Source: a virus | DNA: 42,575 bases | Strand: one strand, 5' to 3' | Virus record (IMG/VR): IMGVR_UViG_3300027741_000125 | Location: 1-42,575 of that record | Shown here: in pieces, positions 29,449-38,377 of the stretch | How positions within the stretch are numbered: the first letter of the stretch is position 1 | Layout: the number at the start of each line of letters is the position of its first letter | The notes under the pieces: generated by a model | Database searches by the model: none | Seen by the model: only the letters and a program-made list of their open reading frames with translations | What the model was told of the DNA's origin: nothing | Position numbers and translations under genes: made by a program

Positions 29449-31119
29449 TTATAAAGAGTTATAATCAAAACTTTCTAATGAATTAATATCTGATTGTATA
29501 TTACTCATTTCACTTCTCAAATAAGAAGCTGATTGTAAATAAGACCAAGCTTTAAGTTCATTACCATCTTTATATTTACGAAGAGGTAAAGATGCAGAAA
29601 TTAATCTTTGAATCTCTGGTAAATTTGTATCAATAATATTTTGTAAATTAGACTCTGCAGTTGTAATATTTGTTGTATATGAATTACAAGTAGCTCCATT
29701 AGTACTTAATCCTGTAGGAGAAATTGAGGTATATGCTGGAGCTGCATACTCCGCAAAGTTATAAATATGTCCTTCTGTCGCATAACCAACTAATATATCA
29801 TAAGGCCAGGATGATATTCCTACATAATGAGTTGTAGTTCCAGCACCTATACTTGGTTCAGGATCATTTAAAATTTTTCTCCATTGAGACGGACCAGGAG
29901 ATTCTCCATTATTTACGATTCCTATTTCATTTCCACTTCCAATTCTTTGTGTATCTATAATTCCAATTGTTACAGGATCTAATGGACTATCGGTATAACT
30001 AAAATTTTGAGTGATATCTTCAGTATTACGAATAACTGTAAATACTCCACCATCTATTGTAATATTTGATGGCTCACTTAAATTAATAGCTTGATATTCA
30101 GTATAAGTGCTGAATCCAAATGAACTATTAGTAACCGAACTGATTGAAACTTTACTAACTTTAATTGATGGGACTACTACATTTGTAGACATAATTTTAG
30201 TTACAGTTGTTCCAAATCCAACAACTTGAGTATCAGAATCAAATACGTCTATATTTGAAACATAATTTCCAATTGAAATATTTCCAGTTGAACCTACACC
30301 TGTATATGCTATTACACTAGAGCCTAATGATACATTTCCACTAATTGAAGTTGTAATACCAAGTAAACTTGTTACACCAAAGCCTACAACTTTTGGTAGA
30401 CTACCAATATTAAATGCAATAGGTGTATTTAAATTATCTGTAATTTCATCTCCTATTTGAATACCTAAAGTAGACCCTGTACCTATTACTGCAAGATTTT
30501 GACTTCCAACTAAAATTGAACCTTCAAATTCTGAAATAATATTAAATCCATAATCACGATTTGATGGCTTTTGATAATATTTAATACCGTAATAATTTGT
30601 TATTACTTTTTGACTGGGATCTTTAATTACTTGATAATTAGAATATGTAACAGCAGTTCCAGTTAATGCATCATATGCAGTTGATATTCCTAAATCGCTC
30701 CAAATTAAATTACTTCTACACCCTATTGAAATTCTAGCTTGATACGCAGCATTTACCGCATTAATTGCATCATTGATTTCATTAACTAATACAAGTGCCT
30801 TTGAATCAATTTTTGTAATAAGTTCACTTGTTTTATCAATAGAAGCATCAGATAAGGATAATAAATCTAAAATAGAGTCAAGTTCTCTAACTTTAAGAGT
30901 ATATTCATAATTAGAATTATTGATAATTTGATCTGTAGTACTATCAGTTTTTTTTGGTAATGGTGGAGCACTTGGAGCATTTTGTAATATATCTTTAATT
31001 GAAGATGTAGAAGCCTCTGAATTTTGACGCCTTTGTTCTATCTCTCTAAAGACCGAGGGATCTATTTGATTATTACTATTAATAATGTCTAAAATTGATT
31101 TATCTAATTTAACTTCCAT
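29449..31119 (-). CDS. Virion structural protein, 556 aa
   Basis: The start is the ATG at 31119 (MEVKLDKSILDIINSNNQID): AGGAG lies 12 nt before it, whereas the upstream in-frame ATG would contain that sequence. Residues 1-130 are helical with a Pro-rich linker (APSAPPLPKK); residues 130-470 are beta-rich with many GVGSTG, GFGTTVTK and GISTS loops; the last 80 residues are again helical (ESNLQNIIDTNLPEIQRLIS). The helix-beta-helix layout suggests a protein that anchors a fibre to the baseplate (inference). Not recognised by name. Confidence 0.7.
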   Translation of the reverse strand: MEVKLDKSILDIINSNNQIDPSVFREIEQRRQNSEASTSSIKDILQNAPSAPPLPKKTDSTTDQIINNSNYEYTLKVRELDSILDLLSLSDASIDKTSELITKIDSKALVLVNEINDAINAVNAAYQARISIGCRSNLIWSDLGISTAYDALTGTAVTYSNYQVIKDPSQKVITNYYGIKYYQKPSNRDYGFNIISEFEGSILVGSQNLAVIGTGSTLGIQIGDEITDNLNTPIAFNIGSLPKVVGFGVTSLLGITTSISGNVSLGSSVIAYTGVGSTGNISIGNYVSNIDVFDSDTQVVGFGTTVTKIMSTNVVVPSIKVSKVSISSVTNSSFGFSTYTEYQAINLSEPSNITIDGGVFTVIRNTEDITQNFSYTDSPLDPVTIGIIDTQRIGSGNEIGIVNNGESPGPSQWRKILNDPEPSIGAGTTTHYVGISSWPYDILVGYATEGHIYNFAEYAAPAYTSISPTGLSTNGATCNSYTTNITTAESNLQNIIDTNLPEIQRLISASLPLRKYKDGNELKAWSYLQSASYLRSEMSNIQSDINSLESFDYNSL

Positions 31120-31120
31120 T

Positions 31121-31921
31121 TTATATTGAATCTCCTTCATATTCTACAACTAATTTATCTATATCCTTTCTTTCTGCGTATATAACATAATCACAATCAA
31201 TTGGACCACCTAGATTATTCGCAATGTGAATCACTTTACCCCAATCAATAGACTTCACATAAAGTTCTTGATAAATTCTACGAGCTGTAAAATGAACTGT
31301 AATACTTTCTGGATTTATTAGATTATCCCAAAATTTTGGAAGTTCAATAAAAGTTTTATCCTTTAATTTTCCTCTAAAATATACTCCATATTCTGGACCT
31401 TCAAGACAAGCGTGAACTAATCTATGTCCTGGTTTAGATGGATGTGGAATATTAAAATGCTTACCTGGCGCAGAAAGATTGATGGTAAATCTTCCAACTT
31501 CAGCAACAATAACTGGAGTTTTTATTCCCCCATTAGCAGTCAATAACTCATCAAATACTGTAGGTCCATTCGCAAGATTTAGAGCATTTTTTATATCAAC
31601 TGCATTTTTAATTCCAACTCCATTAAAAATAGAAGTTCCATATAAAGTAGAAAGACCAGTAAAAGTACTTATAGCTGAAACATTAAAAGTTCCAAAAATA
31701 TTAGCAATTCCAATAACTTCCAATGAATTTGGATTACCAAACAAAGTTGGTCCAATCATACACGCAGCTCTTGGTATTCCAGGTGAAGCATTTGCTCCAA
31801 TATAACAAGGTCCATTTAAAACCGCAGTTCCAGGTAAAAGTTTATCAGTAATACTACCTAGACTCACATCAATCTGGCCTACTATAAGCCTATCGCCAAC
31901 ACAACTAATTGGAGTACTCAT
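31121..31921 (-). CDS. Fibre-like virion protein with conserved C-terminal beta domain, 266 aa
   Basis: Residues 1-140 are fibre-like (TFNVSAISTFTGLSTLYGTS, KNAVDIKNALNLANGPTVF). The C-terminal domain, from 150 on, has KHFNIPHPSKPGHRLVHACL, then EGPEYGVYFRGKL, ELPKFWDNLINPESITVHFT and YVIYAERKD. The pattern H-P-x-x-P-x-x-x-L-x-H-x-x-x-E-G-P-E-x-x-V-Y-x-R-G is a widespread C-terminal domain in phage fibres and bacterial surface proteins, with uncertain role. It stands between the spike gene and the 556-aa gene, suggesting a baseplate-proximal location (inference). Confidence 0.75.
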   Translation of the reverse strand: MSTPISCVGDRLIVGQIDVSLGSITDKLLPGTAVLNGPCYIGANASPGIPRAACMIGPTLFGNPNSLEVIGIANIFGTFNVSAISTFTGLSTLYGTSIFNGVGIKNAVDIKNALNLANGPTVFDELLTANGGIKTPVIVAEVGRFTINLSAPGKHFNIPHPSKPGHRLVHACLEGPEYGVYFRGKLKDKTFIELPKFWDNLINPESITVHFTARRIYQELYVKSIDWGKVIHIANNLGGPIDCDYVIYAERKDIDKLVVEYEGDSI

Positions 31922-31926
31922 TTATT

Positions 31927-32496
31927 TTATCCACATATAGAATTGAAGAAATCTTTAAATCGTTTTATAGCTGATAATATTTTTCCAAAGAATGAAGCTT
32001 TAAGAAAATCTGTTCCAGCGGTAGTTTCATTAGTATATTCTCCGTGAGACATAAGACTTCCTCCTGCAGCAGAGAATGAACTTGCTGCAGTCATAGTTAT
32101 ATTACCATCACTTTGAACTTTCACATTAGGTGCCCCAATTTGAACGGTTTTAGAACTATTGATTGTAACTTCTCCTCCCAAACCATCAATACCTTCAATA
32201 CGAATATTCATACCTCGCAATACAATATCACCTTGTTTTGCGTCTAATACAATATCTCCATTGGCCGCGTGAATTATTTTTGCTGGAATATCACTATTTG
32301 GTGGTAATTTAAGACCGACTACTTCAGACGAAGTATTATCAGTTATAAACAATGAATCTCCATTACTAAAATATTTAATTCCAGTATTACTTTCTGTAAT
32401 CAAACTGAATAATATATCATCAGTTGAATCTATTCTCCACTTATGTTTTTGTAAAATAAAATTAAAATCTTCTAATTCTTTACTTAAAGTATTCAT
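31927..32496 (-). CDS. Probable tail spike tip (gp5 C-terminal-like beta-helix), 189 aa
   Basis: The centre (residues about 75-140) is a series of short, regular strands: AANGDIVLDAKQGDIVLRGM, NIRIEGIDGLGGEVTINSSK, TVQIGAPNVKVQSDGNITMT. That is the look of the triple-stranded beta-helix that follows the OB domain in T4 gp5 and VgrG. Here it is a separate protein, directly after the gp5-like gene (ATGA overlap, ATG at 32496). The C-terminus is basic and hydrophobic (FFGKILSAIKRFKDFFNSIC). I infer that gp5-like hub and needle are split between two genes. Confidence 0.65.
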   Translation of the reverse strand: MNTLSKELEDFNFILQKHKWRIDSTDDILFSLITESNTGIKYFSNGDSLFITDNTSSEVVGLKLPPNSDIPAKIIHAANGDIVLDAKQGDIVLRGMNIRIEGIDGLGGEVTINSSKTVQIGAPNVKVQSDGNITMTAASSFSAAGGSLMSHGEYTNETTAGTDFLKASFFGKILSAIKRFKDFFNSICG

Positions 32497-34637
32497 ACAC
32501 AATCCACTACATTAATTACACTAGTTCCAATTGCTATTTGAGTTCCATTAACTACTCCGTCAATATTAGATAGAGAAGTCTCAAGAGTTATAATAGGTAG
32601 AATTTCAGCTCCAATTCCAGTAGTGCTATTTATAGTTATATTTGGAGTGCTTGAAAAACCACATATTGGAGCTTTTAATGGCTTAATTGAAATAATTACA
32701 CCATTTACTGGTGAAATTACAGGGTAATAAGTATTTACTCCATCAGTTATAGTATCTCCTGTTGTATAACCAATTCCTGGTTTTGTAACTATTAATTCTT
32801 TAATACATATTTTAATATTTCCATTTTCATTTTTATAATTACCTTGCTTATAATTTTTTCCAGGATTTTTAATAACAACTTTTTCAATTGAACCTTTATC
32901 ATTAATCTTTGAAACAACTTTAGCGCCTTTACCGTATCCACTCTTATCTACAACTGTTAATATTGGATCATAACTATACCCAAATCCACTAGAAACAATA
33001 TCAACAGCTATAAGTGTATTATCTTCAGCTACAATTGGAACAAGTTCTGCTCCAATTCCATCTCCATATATCTCTATAATTGGAGGAATAGGAGTAGCTC
33101 TAATTACTCCAAGCGGATTTCTAGATAACTCATATTGGGTTGCAGGGTTATTTACAGAATCATTACAAGCTTGATAATTTAAACCTTGTCCGTATAATGA
33201 AAGACCTACAATTGCGCCTTCTATTGAACCTAATCCATCAGAAACACCTTTAACTACATTAATATTTCCTACCATCTTTTCCCAATTATCTGAAGCTACA
33301 TTACTTGGACCTATAGTAGAAACCCATTGACTTGGAGTTTTACACTTTAGTTCATCACAACCAATAAAACTATAAATTTTATTCGCTAAACTTGAAGCTT
33401 GATTTAAAACATTAAATACATTAGTTAATCCTCCAGTTAACCAACTAATTCCAGATATTATCGTATCTATACTACTTTCAATACTACCCATTACATTAGT
33501 TAATATTCCTGCTACGAATTGCTCAACAGCACATATTGGAGCATTGAATACACTATCAACCATTTTTTCCAAATATCCTTCAATGAAAGATATAATTTCT
33601 GGAAGTAGCTTTTCAAAAAGACAGAAAAGTTGATCTAGTATACTTTTTGTAGCTTGAGCTGTAATAGCTTGTTGAGGGCAAGGAACAACAATACCTATAA
33701 ATTTTTTAAATAGTGAAATAATGCATTTTAATAATGCACCACGAATTGAATTTATAATTAAACGTATAATTCCTCCAATACTCCTTGCTGTAGATTTGAT
33801 AGATTGTGTAATATCTACAACTTCATTTAATATTGGATCAATATAAGTATTTGCATATTTTTGAATTCCATTTGTAAATCCAATAAAGTCTTGAAGTATT
33901 TGAGTAATTTGTCCTATCATATTATCTCTACATCCACTTGGCTTTGAATAAGTGAATGTACCTTTTTTATCAAAGGCTAATTGTGCGAGATTTTCAGATG
34001 CAGTCCAAAGTTTATCCCCAAAATTAAGATTAATTGGAGCATAATTCACTCCAAGATTTAAATTTGGATCAAATGTATAATTACCATCGGTAAAACCAAT
34101 TCCTGGATTTGCTGCTTCTATTGTTGGAGTTATTGGATTTGGTGGAACTCCAGGTTGAGTATTATTTATTTTTTCCCTTTTAGTAGATGGAACATCTCCT
34201 GGATGGCCTGTGAATGGTCTAAATGCAAAATCTTCATCATTTGGAAAATTTTGAACCATTCTATGTCGGTGTAATAATCCTACTACAACGGGCTGTTGAG
34301 CATCATTACCATCCAAGAAGAATCCGAAACAAACCTCACCTCCAGCTAAATTATTACTAACTCCATCTCCACCCTGACCGCTTCCGAATGCAGGGTCCAT
34401 CATTATGTGAGCCCAAGGAAGGTCTTCATCACTCAATTCCTTGGCTCTAAATGAATGATAACCTATAATCCTTACTTTACAGCGTTCAGGCCAATTTTTA
34501 TCTTTCTTGGTTGAATCTTGAAAGTTTGCGTGTAATGATTGTGTTTTCCAAGAAACTGCAGGAGCAACTTGACCTAACCACCAAATAAAGCCATCTTTAC
34601 CTAAATAGTCACTTTTAAATAGAGTTTCATCAATCAT
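32493..34637 (-). CDS. gp5: gp5-like baseplate hub with OB fold, no lysozyme domain, 714 aa
   Basis: Residues 50-130 form the OB-fold domain of T4 gp5/VgrG: CKVRIIGYHSFRAKELSDED, LPWAHIMMDPAFGSGQGGDG, GEVCFGFFLDGNDAQQPVVV, then GLLHRHR. In T4 gp5 a lysozyme domain and a beta-helix follow; here I see neither. Instead there are several helical hydrophobic segments (IRLIINSIRGALLKCIISLF, LPEIISFIEGYLEKMV) and a C-terminal part with SSGFGY, NPGKNY and KPGIGY turns. The puncturing role is thus probably split with the next gene, and cell-wall cleavage moved to the 618- and 729-aa proteins (inference). Confidence 0.75.
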   Translation of the reverse strand: MIDETLFKSDYLGKDGFIWWLGQVAPAVSWKTQSLHANFQDSTKKDKNWPERCKVRIIGYHSFRAKELSDEDLPWAHIMMDPAFGSGQGGDGVSNNLAGGEVCFGFFLDGNDAQQPVVVGLLHRHRMVQNFPNDEDFAFRPFTGHPGDVPSTKREKINNTQPGVPPNPITPTIEAANPGIGFTDGNYTFDPNLNLGVNYAPINLNFGDKLWTASENLAQLAFDKKGTFTYSKPSGCRDNMIGQITQILQDFIGFTNGIQKYANTYIDPILNEVVDITQSIKSTARSIGGIIRLIINSIRGALLKCIISLFKKFIGIVVPCPQQAITAQATKSILDQLFCLFEKLLPEIISFIEGYLEKMVDSVFNAPICAVEQFVAGILTNVMGSIESSIDTIISGISWLTGGLTNVFNVLNQASSLANKIYSFIGCDELKCKTPSQWVSTIGPSNVASDNWEKMVGNINVVKGVSDGLGSIEGAIVGLSLYGQGLNYQACNDSVNNPATQYELSRNPLGVIRATPIPPIIEIYGDGIGAELVPIVAEDNTLIAVDIVSSGFGYSYDPILTVVDKSGYGKGAKVVSKINDKGSIEKVVIKNPGKNYKQGNYKNENGNIKICIKELIVTKPGIGYTTGDTITDGVNTYYPVISPVNGVIISIKPLKAPICGFSSTPNITINSTTGIGAEILPIITLETSLSNIDGVVNGTQIAIGTSVINVVDCV

Positions 34638-34640
34638 TTT

Positions 34641-34850
34641 TTATAAATCAAAAATTTTACATTCCCTCGCATTTGGATTTAAGTCACAGAAAATAGCTAA
34701 AGAACTAGGCACTTCAGTTACTTCTGGATGTTTTTCTGAATAAGAAATTAATTCAGTTAAGTAAGATTCCAAATATCTTTTTCTTTGTTTATTTATAGAG
34801 TTGAGGTCAAGCTCATTTTTAATAACTTGAATTGTATTAGATAAGTTCAT
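34641..34850 (-). CDS. Small conserved protein in the hub cluster, 69 aa
   Basis: Reads MNLSNTIQVIKNELDLNSIN, then KQRKRYLESYLTELISYSEK, HPEVTEVPSSLAIFCDLNPN and ARECKIFDL. The basic helical half and a C-terminal C-D-x-N-P-x-A-x-E-C-K-I segment recur in marine T4-like phages, as far as I remember. The two Cys of CDLNPNAREC could bind metal or form a bridge. Between gp27-like and gp5-like genes, it may assist hub assembly (inference). Confidence 0.6.
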   Translation of the reverse strand: MNLSNTIQVIKNELDLNSINKQRKRYLESYLTELISYSEKHPEVTEVPSSLAIFCDLNPNARECKIFDL

Positions 34851-34855
34851 TTTTA

Positions 34856-36187
34856 TTAAGTAAGATTTTCTGCGCCATAAAGTCCATAACTATCACGAAT
34901 TAATCGTAAACTTGTAACAACCGTTCCTGGTTCCATATGATGACGAAGTTCTTTGATTAAATATAAACCACTTTGCTCGTCATCTACTCTCTTATTATTA
35001 CTTCTTTCAATTCTTGGAAATTCTGCGTAAATTACATCACCTACTTTTAATTGAACGTTACAAGGAACCACCATATTTAGTGATTGGGTGAATAAAATAT
35101 TATACCTTGATGTGGATTTCGCCATATCTGCGATGTCCCTTTGTTGACTATCATTAAATTTATTTCCAGTGTAATCATTATCCATTACACCAATATCTGA
35201 TGTTCTAAAAAGAATACGAGAAATTGATGTTCCCAATTCTTCTGATACTGGAATTGTATCATTTGTTCCTAGTTTACTTGCATTTTTAATTTCGTCTTTT
35301 AAATTGTATTGATATGTTGAAAGCTTATTTGAATATAGATTATAAAAATAAGTAAGATTGGAATACATTCCAACTCTTAAACTCTTAATTAAGTCAGAAT
35401 TCTTTTCAACTTGATAGTTTAATATTTTAAATTCATTTGCTACTGTATTGGTTTCAATAACTTGAGTATATGTATATCTTGGAATATCTTTTGCATCTGC
35501 AGTTCCAACATTGGTTCTACTAACTAATGATTCAATACTTTTAAAATTAAATCCTTCACTATTCTCATAAAAAAGAAATCCAGCAACTCCCTTCGCCATT
35601 CCTTTCTTATCTACTTCTGCCGTTTTACTTGAATTTTGAGATGGTAAAGATTTAGGACATAGCCAAGTTAAAACATTAAATGGCTTCTTCATATTTCCAA
35701 TAAAGGAATACGTGTTTGAAACAGGATGTATATTTTCATCCTTAAACTTTTCAGTGACTAATACATCTTTTAAAATTGTTTTTACAATTTCATTAATCTT
35801 TCCATCATATCGCCTCATACATCTTGTTGTTTCATTTGTAATAGTTTCTCTTGAAACTAAATGAAGAGTAAATCTTTCACTTGTGCTGTCTGCAATAACA
35901 TCACTTATTTTAAATACATAAAGAGCATTAGCTCCTTCAAAATTAAGATCTCCAAATGCAGTGCTAACACTTAATGATATTTTCTCTCCACCACGTATTG
36001 GAAGAAGATTAGTAAGTGATGTGCTATTCATTACCTGAATAATCATCGTAACGCAAGGCGATAAAATATCCTCATAATAATCTAAAAATAGTATTGAACT
36101 AGAACCAGCCAAATCAATGGTAGTTTTTCCATCTAATGATTGAATTGCAAAGGCATTTGCCTTTAATGAATGAGCGGCTATAGACAT
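34856..36187 (-). CDS. gp27-like baseplate hub protein, 443 aa
   Basis: Layout of the T4 gp27/late-control-D family: N-terminal tube-like domain (residues 20-130: LDYYEDILSPCVTMIIQVMN, GGEKISLSVST, YVFKISDVIADSTSERFTLH), then a helical inset (KINEIVKTILKDVLVTEKF), a second domain from 220 (GFLFYENSEGFNFKSIESLV), and a closing barrel (VVPCNVQLKVGDVIYAEFPR, SGLYLIKELRHHM, VTSLRLIRDSYG). T4 gp27 has 391 residues; size and position just before the gp5-like gene fit. It forms the trimeric hub between tail tube and spike. Confidence 0.65.
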   Translation of the reverse strand: MSIAAHSLKANAFAIQSLDGKTTIDLAGSSSILFLDYYEDILSPCVTMIIQVMNSTSLTNLLPIRGGEKISLSVSTAFGDLNFEGANALYVFKISDVIADSTSERFTLHLVSRETITNETTRCMRRYDGKINEIVKTILKDVLVTEKFKDENIHPVSNTYSFIGNMKKPFNVLTWLCPKSLPSQNSSKTAEVDKKGMAKGVAGFLFYENSEGFNFKSIESLVSRTNVGTADAKDIPRYTYTQVIETNTVANEFKILNYQVEKNSDLIKSLRVGMYSNLTYFYNLYSNKLSTYQYNLKDEIKNASKLGTNDTIPVSEELGTSISRILFRTSDIGVMDNDYTGNKFNDSQQRDIADMAKSTSRYNILFTQSLNMVVPCNVQLKVGDVIYAEFPRIERSNNKRVDDEQSGLYLIKELRHHMEPGTVVTSLRLIRDSYGLYGAENLT

Positions 36188-38376
36188 TATACTAGGGTAA
36201 GTTCTAGAAGTTTATTTAGAGTGTTTCTTTCAGCTTGATGAGTTGAAGCTGCAACTACAACAGTTCCACCACCACCTCCAGATGAAGATGGAATTACAAT
36301 AGGTCTTGACGAACCTCCACCTGAAGCAATAATTGCAGATGACCTATCTAATATTACTGTGGATGATGTTTTTTGATTATATGAAAGTTGATGACTAACA
36401 TCTCTAGTTTTAGCTGGAGGTGTATTTACTTGTGATTGAGGTTTAACTGTTGAAGTTCTCATTCTAGAACTTCTAGCCCAATTTGTATTTGGATCTTTAT
36501 CATCATTAGCTATTATTGAGCGAATGTAATTAACATTAGACATACCTGCAGCCTTTGCTAATTGTTCTACTCTTTTGCCTAGCATATCAGTAAAAACTTG
36601 TTCTATTGTTCTACCATTAATACTAGAATTTGAGGTTCCAGCTGTTCCAGTTTCACCTGTAGTTACATCATTATGTCCTGCAAAAATATTAATAGGAGTG
36701 TTTGAATTTTTTGGAAGTGCTCCCAATAATTTTTGAGCTTGAGCCTCTACAAATGCCTGTCTAGTTTTAGGATTCATCATCAAGCTTGTATTTTTTTTAT
36801 CAAAAGATACTGCCTCTAATAAATTTAATCCTCTTTTTGGTCCACCCAAGTCTCCACCTCTGAAATTTCTATCATAACTACCATATGATCCAGCTAATGA
36901 TGAAGTGACGGCATTTGGTTTATCAATATAACTACCAATTAAACCAGTTCCACCTCCAGGTTGAGATGCGTGAAGCTCAATATTTACAGCTCCAGATGTT
37001 CCAGTTGAAGTAGCTTGACCTCCCGCCTTTGGTTTTACTTTTACATTTCCCCCTATTCTAAAAAATTTATCAGCATATGGAGAAGAATTTACTGAACCTG
37101 ATCCTGGTGGAGCATATTCAAAATGTAAATGAGGTCCAGTTGTTTGTCCTGCTCCCCATTTTCCAGGTCCACCTCCTGAGGTTCCTATAATCATTCCAGG
37201 ATTTATCTGTTGACCGGCTTTAACATTAATTTGACTTAAATGTAAATAACGAGTTTGAGAACCATCAGGATGATCAATGTAAACAGCACCGTTTCCTCCT
37301 CTATCTAATCCTGCAAATTTAACTGTTCCTGGTTGTATAATACTAATTTTTTCATATCTGACATCATAATCTACTCCCATATGATTTGTTGAACCCCCTG
37401 CAACTGGAGCAAGTCTTCTACCAAATCCACTAGTTATGAGTCTACTGCTAGGCAATTCTCCACCACTAGCTTCAATATCTAATAAATCACCATCTGCTTT
37501 ATTATCATTTTCAACTTCTGGCAATTCTCCAAATTCCGTAGGCATATCTTTTGTATCAAATCCTGAAATTATAGCCCCAGCTACACCCCCAACAATACCT
37601 TTTACAAAACCTTCAAATTTGTTAGCAACATCATCAAATTTATCTAATATATTATTTTGATTTTCAACTTTACCAGGTTTAGACCTCTCTACAGCTTGAC
37701 TTTGTTCTTTTAATTTAGCTTCTTGTTTTGCCTTTATAACTCTTTGCGATTCTACAGCCTCATAAGTTCTATCTGCACCATATCCTCCAAGAAAACTTCC
37801 AGCAGCACTTCCTATAATAAATCCAACACCTGGAATTGGAATAAGTGCCTGACCTATTGCTCCGCCCAATAATGAGCCAGCAAGAGCACCCGAAGTTCCT
37901 GCAGCAGATTTGCCTATACTTTCACCTTCTGCAAGTCCAGTTGAAAAGTCTAATCCAGCAAATAGCGCATTAGTAACTCCTAATGCTCTAATTCCACCTA
38001 ATCTTAATTTTCCACTTTTTATTACTGGTTTTGTTTTAGGTTTTCCTGCCTGTGGGGCTGCTCCAACTTTCTTCCCTTCACCTGGAAAGAATCCACGAAC
38101 AAGACCACCTACATCTAATGCACCACCCAGTAATCCACTCAGTAATCCTCCAGCGGAGCCAAAGGTATTAACTACATTAATATTTGCAAGTTTCTGTATC
38201 TTTTTATCGTCTGGAAGTGGAATTCTTTCTAGTTCTTGTCTTTTGTAATCTAGAAAATCTCCAAATTTTTTATACTCACTTTGTGCTCTCACTAATGAAG
38301 TTCCAGTCCTAGAGTTTACTGAAACAATCTTATTAGCAACAGATGCAAGTGGAGAAGATAGTGTAGTAATAGCCAT
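36187..38376 (-). CDS. Tail hub/tape-measure-type protein with M23 endopeptidase domain, 729 aa
   Basis: Residues 70-100 and 160-200 are Gly/Ala-rich hydrophobic segments (SGALAGSLLGGAIGQALIPI), as in tape-measure proteins. Residues 312-442 are an M23/LytM peptidase: NHMGVDYD gives zinc ligands His332 and Asp336, RYLHLS gives His379, and PHLHFE gives His416 and His418, all in order. It should cut peptidoglycan cross-links at DNA entry. Residues 540-620 contain INIFAGHND and a following Gly-rich loop, a possible further hydrolase fold (amidase- or SGNH-like) that I cannot name. The stop shares a base with the hub gene start. Confidence 0.75.
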   Translation of the reverse strand: MAITTLSSPLASVANKIVSVNSRTGTSLVRAQSEYKKFGDFLDYKRQELERIPLPDDKKIQKLANINVVNTFGSAGGLLSGLLGGALDVGGLVRGFFPGEGKKVGAAPQAGKPKTKPVIKSGKLRLGGIRALGVTNALFAGLDFSTGLAEGESIGKSAAGTSGALAGSLLGGAIGQALIPIPGVGFIIGSAAGSFLGGYGADRTYEAVESQRVIKAKQEAKLKEQSQAVERSKPGKVENQNNILDKFDDVANKFEGFVKGIVGGVAGAIISGFDTKDMPTEFGELPEVENDNKADGDLLDIEASGGELPSSRLITSGFGRRLAPVAGGSTNHMGVDYDVRYEKISIIQPGTVKFAGLDRGGNGAVYIDHPDGSQTRYLHLSQINVKAGQQINPGMIIGTSGGGPGKWGAGQTTGPHLHFEYAPPGSGSVNSSPYADKFFRIGGNVKVKPKAGGQATSTGTSGAVNIELHASQPGGGTGLIGSYIDKPNAVTSSLAGSYGSYDRNFRGGDLGGPKRGLNLLEAVSFDKKNTSLMMNPKTRQAFVEAQAQKLLGALPKNSNTPINIFAGHNDVTTGETGTAGTSNSSINGRTIEQVFTDMLGKRVEQLAKAAGMSNVNYIRSIIANDDKDPNTNWARSSRMRTSTVKPQSQVNTPPAKTRDVSHQLSYNQKTSSTVILDRSSAIIASGGGSSRPIVIPSSSGGGGGTVVVAASTHQAERNTLNKLLELTLV

Positions 38377-38377
38377 A

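Noticed and set aside
31479-31805. 108-codon plus-strand frame
   Set aside because: Antisense shadow of the 266-aa virion gene; no ribosome-binding site.
32493-34637. T4 gp5-type lysozyme domain
   Set aside because: No E-x(8)-D-x(5)-T pattern or lysozyme-like segment was found after the OB fold; the space holds hydrophobic helices.
37910-38248. 112-codon plus-strand frame
   Set aside because: Pro/Ser-rich mirror of a Gly-rich coding stretch in the 729-aa gene.
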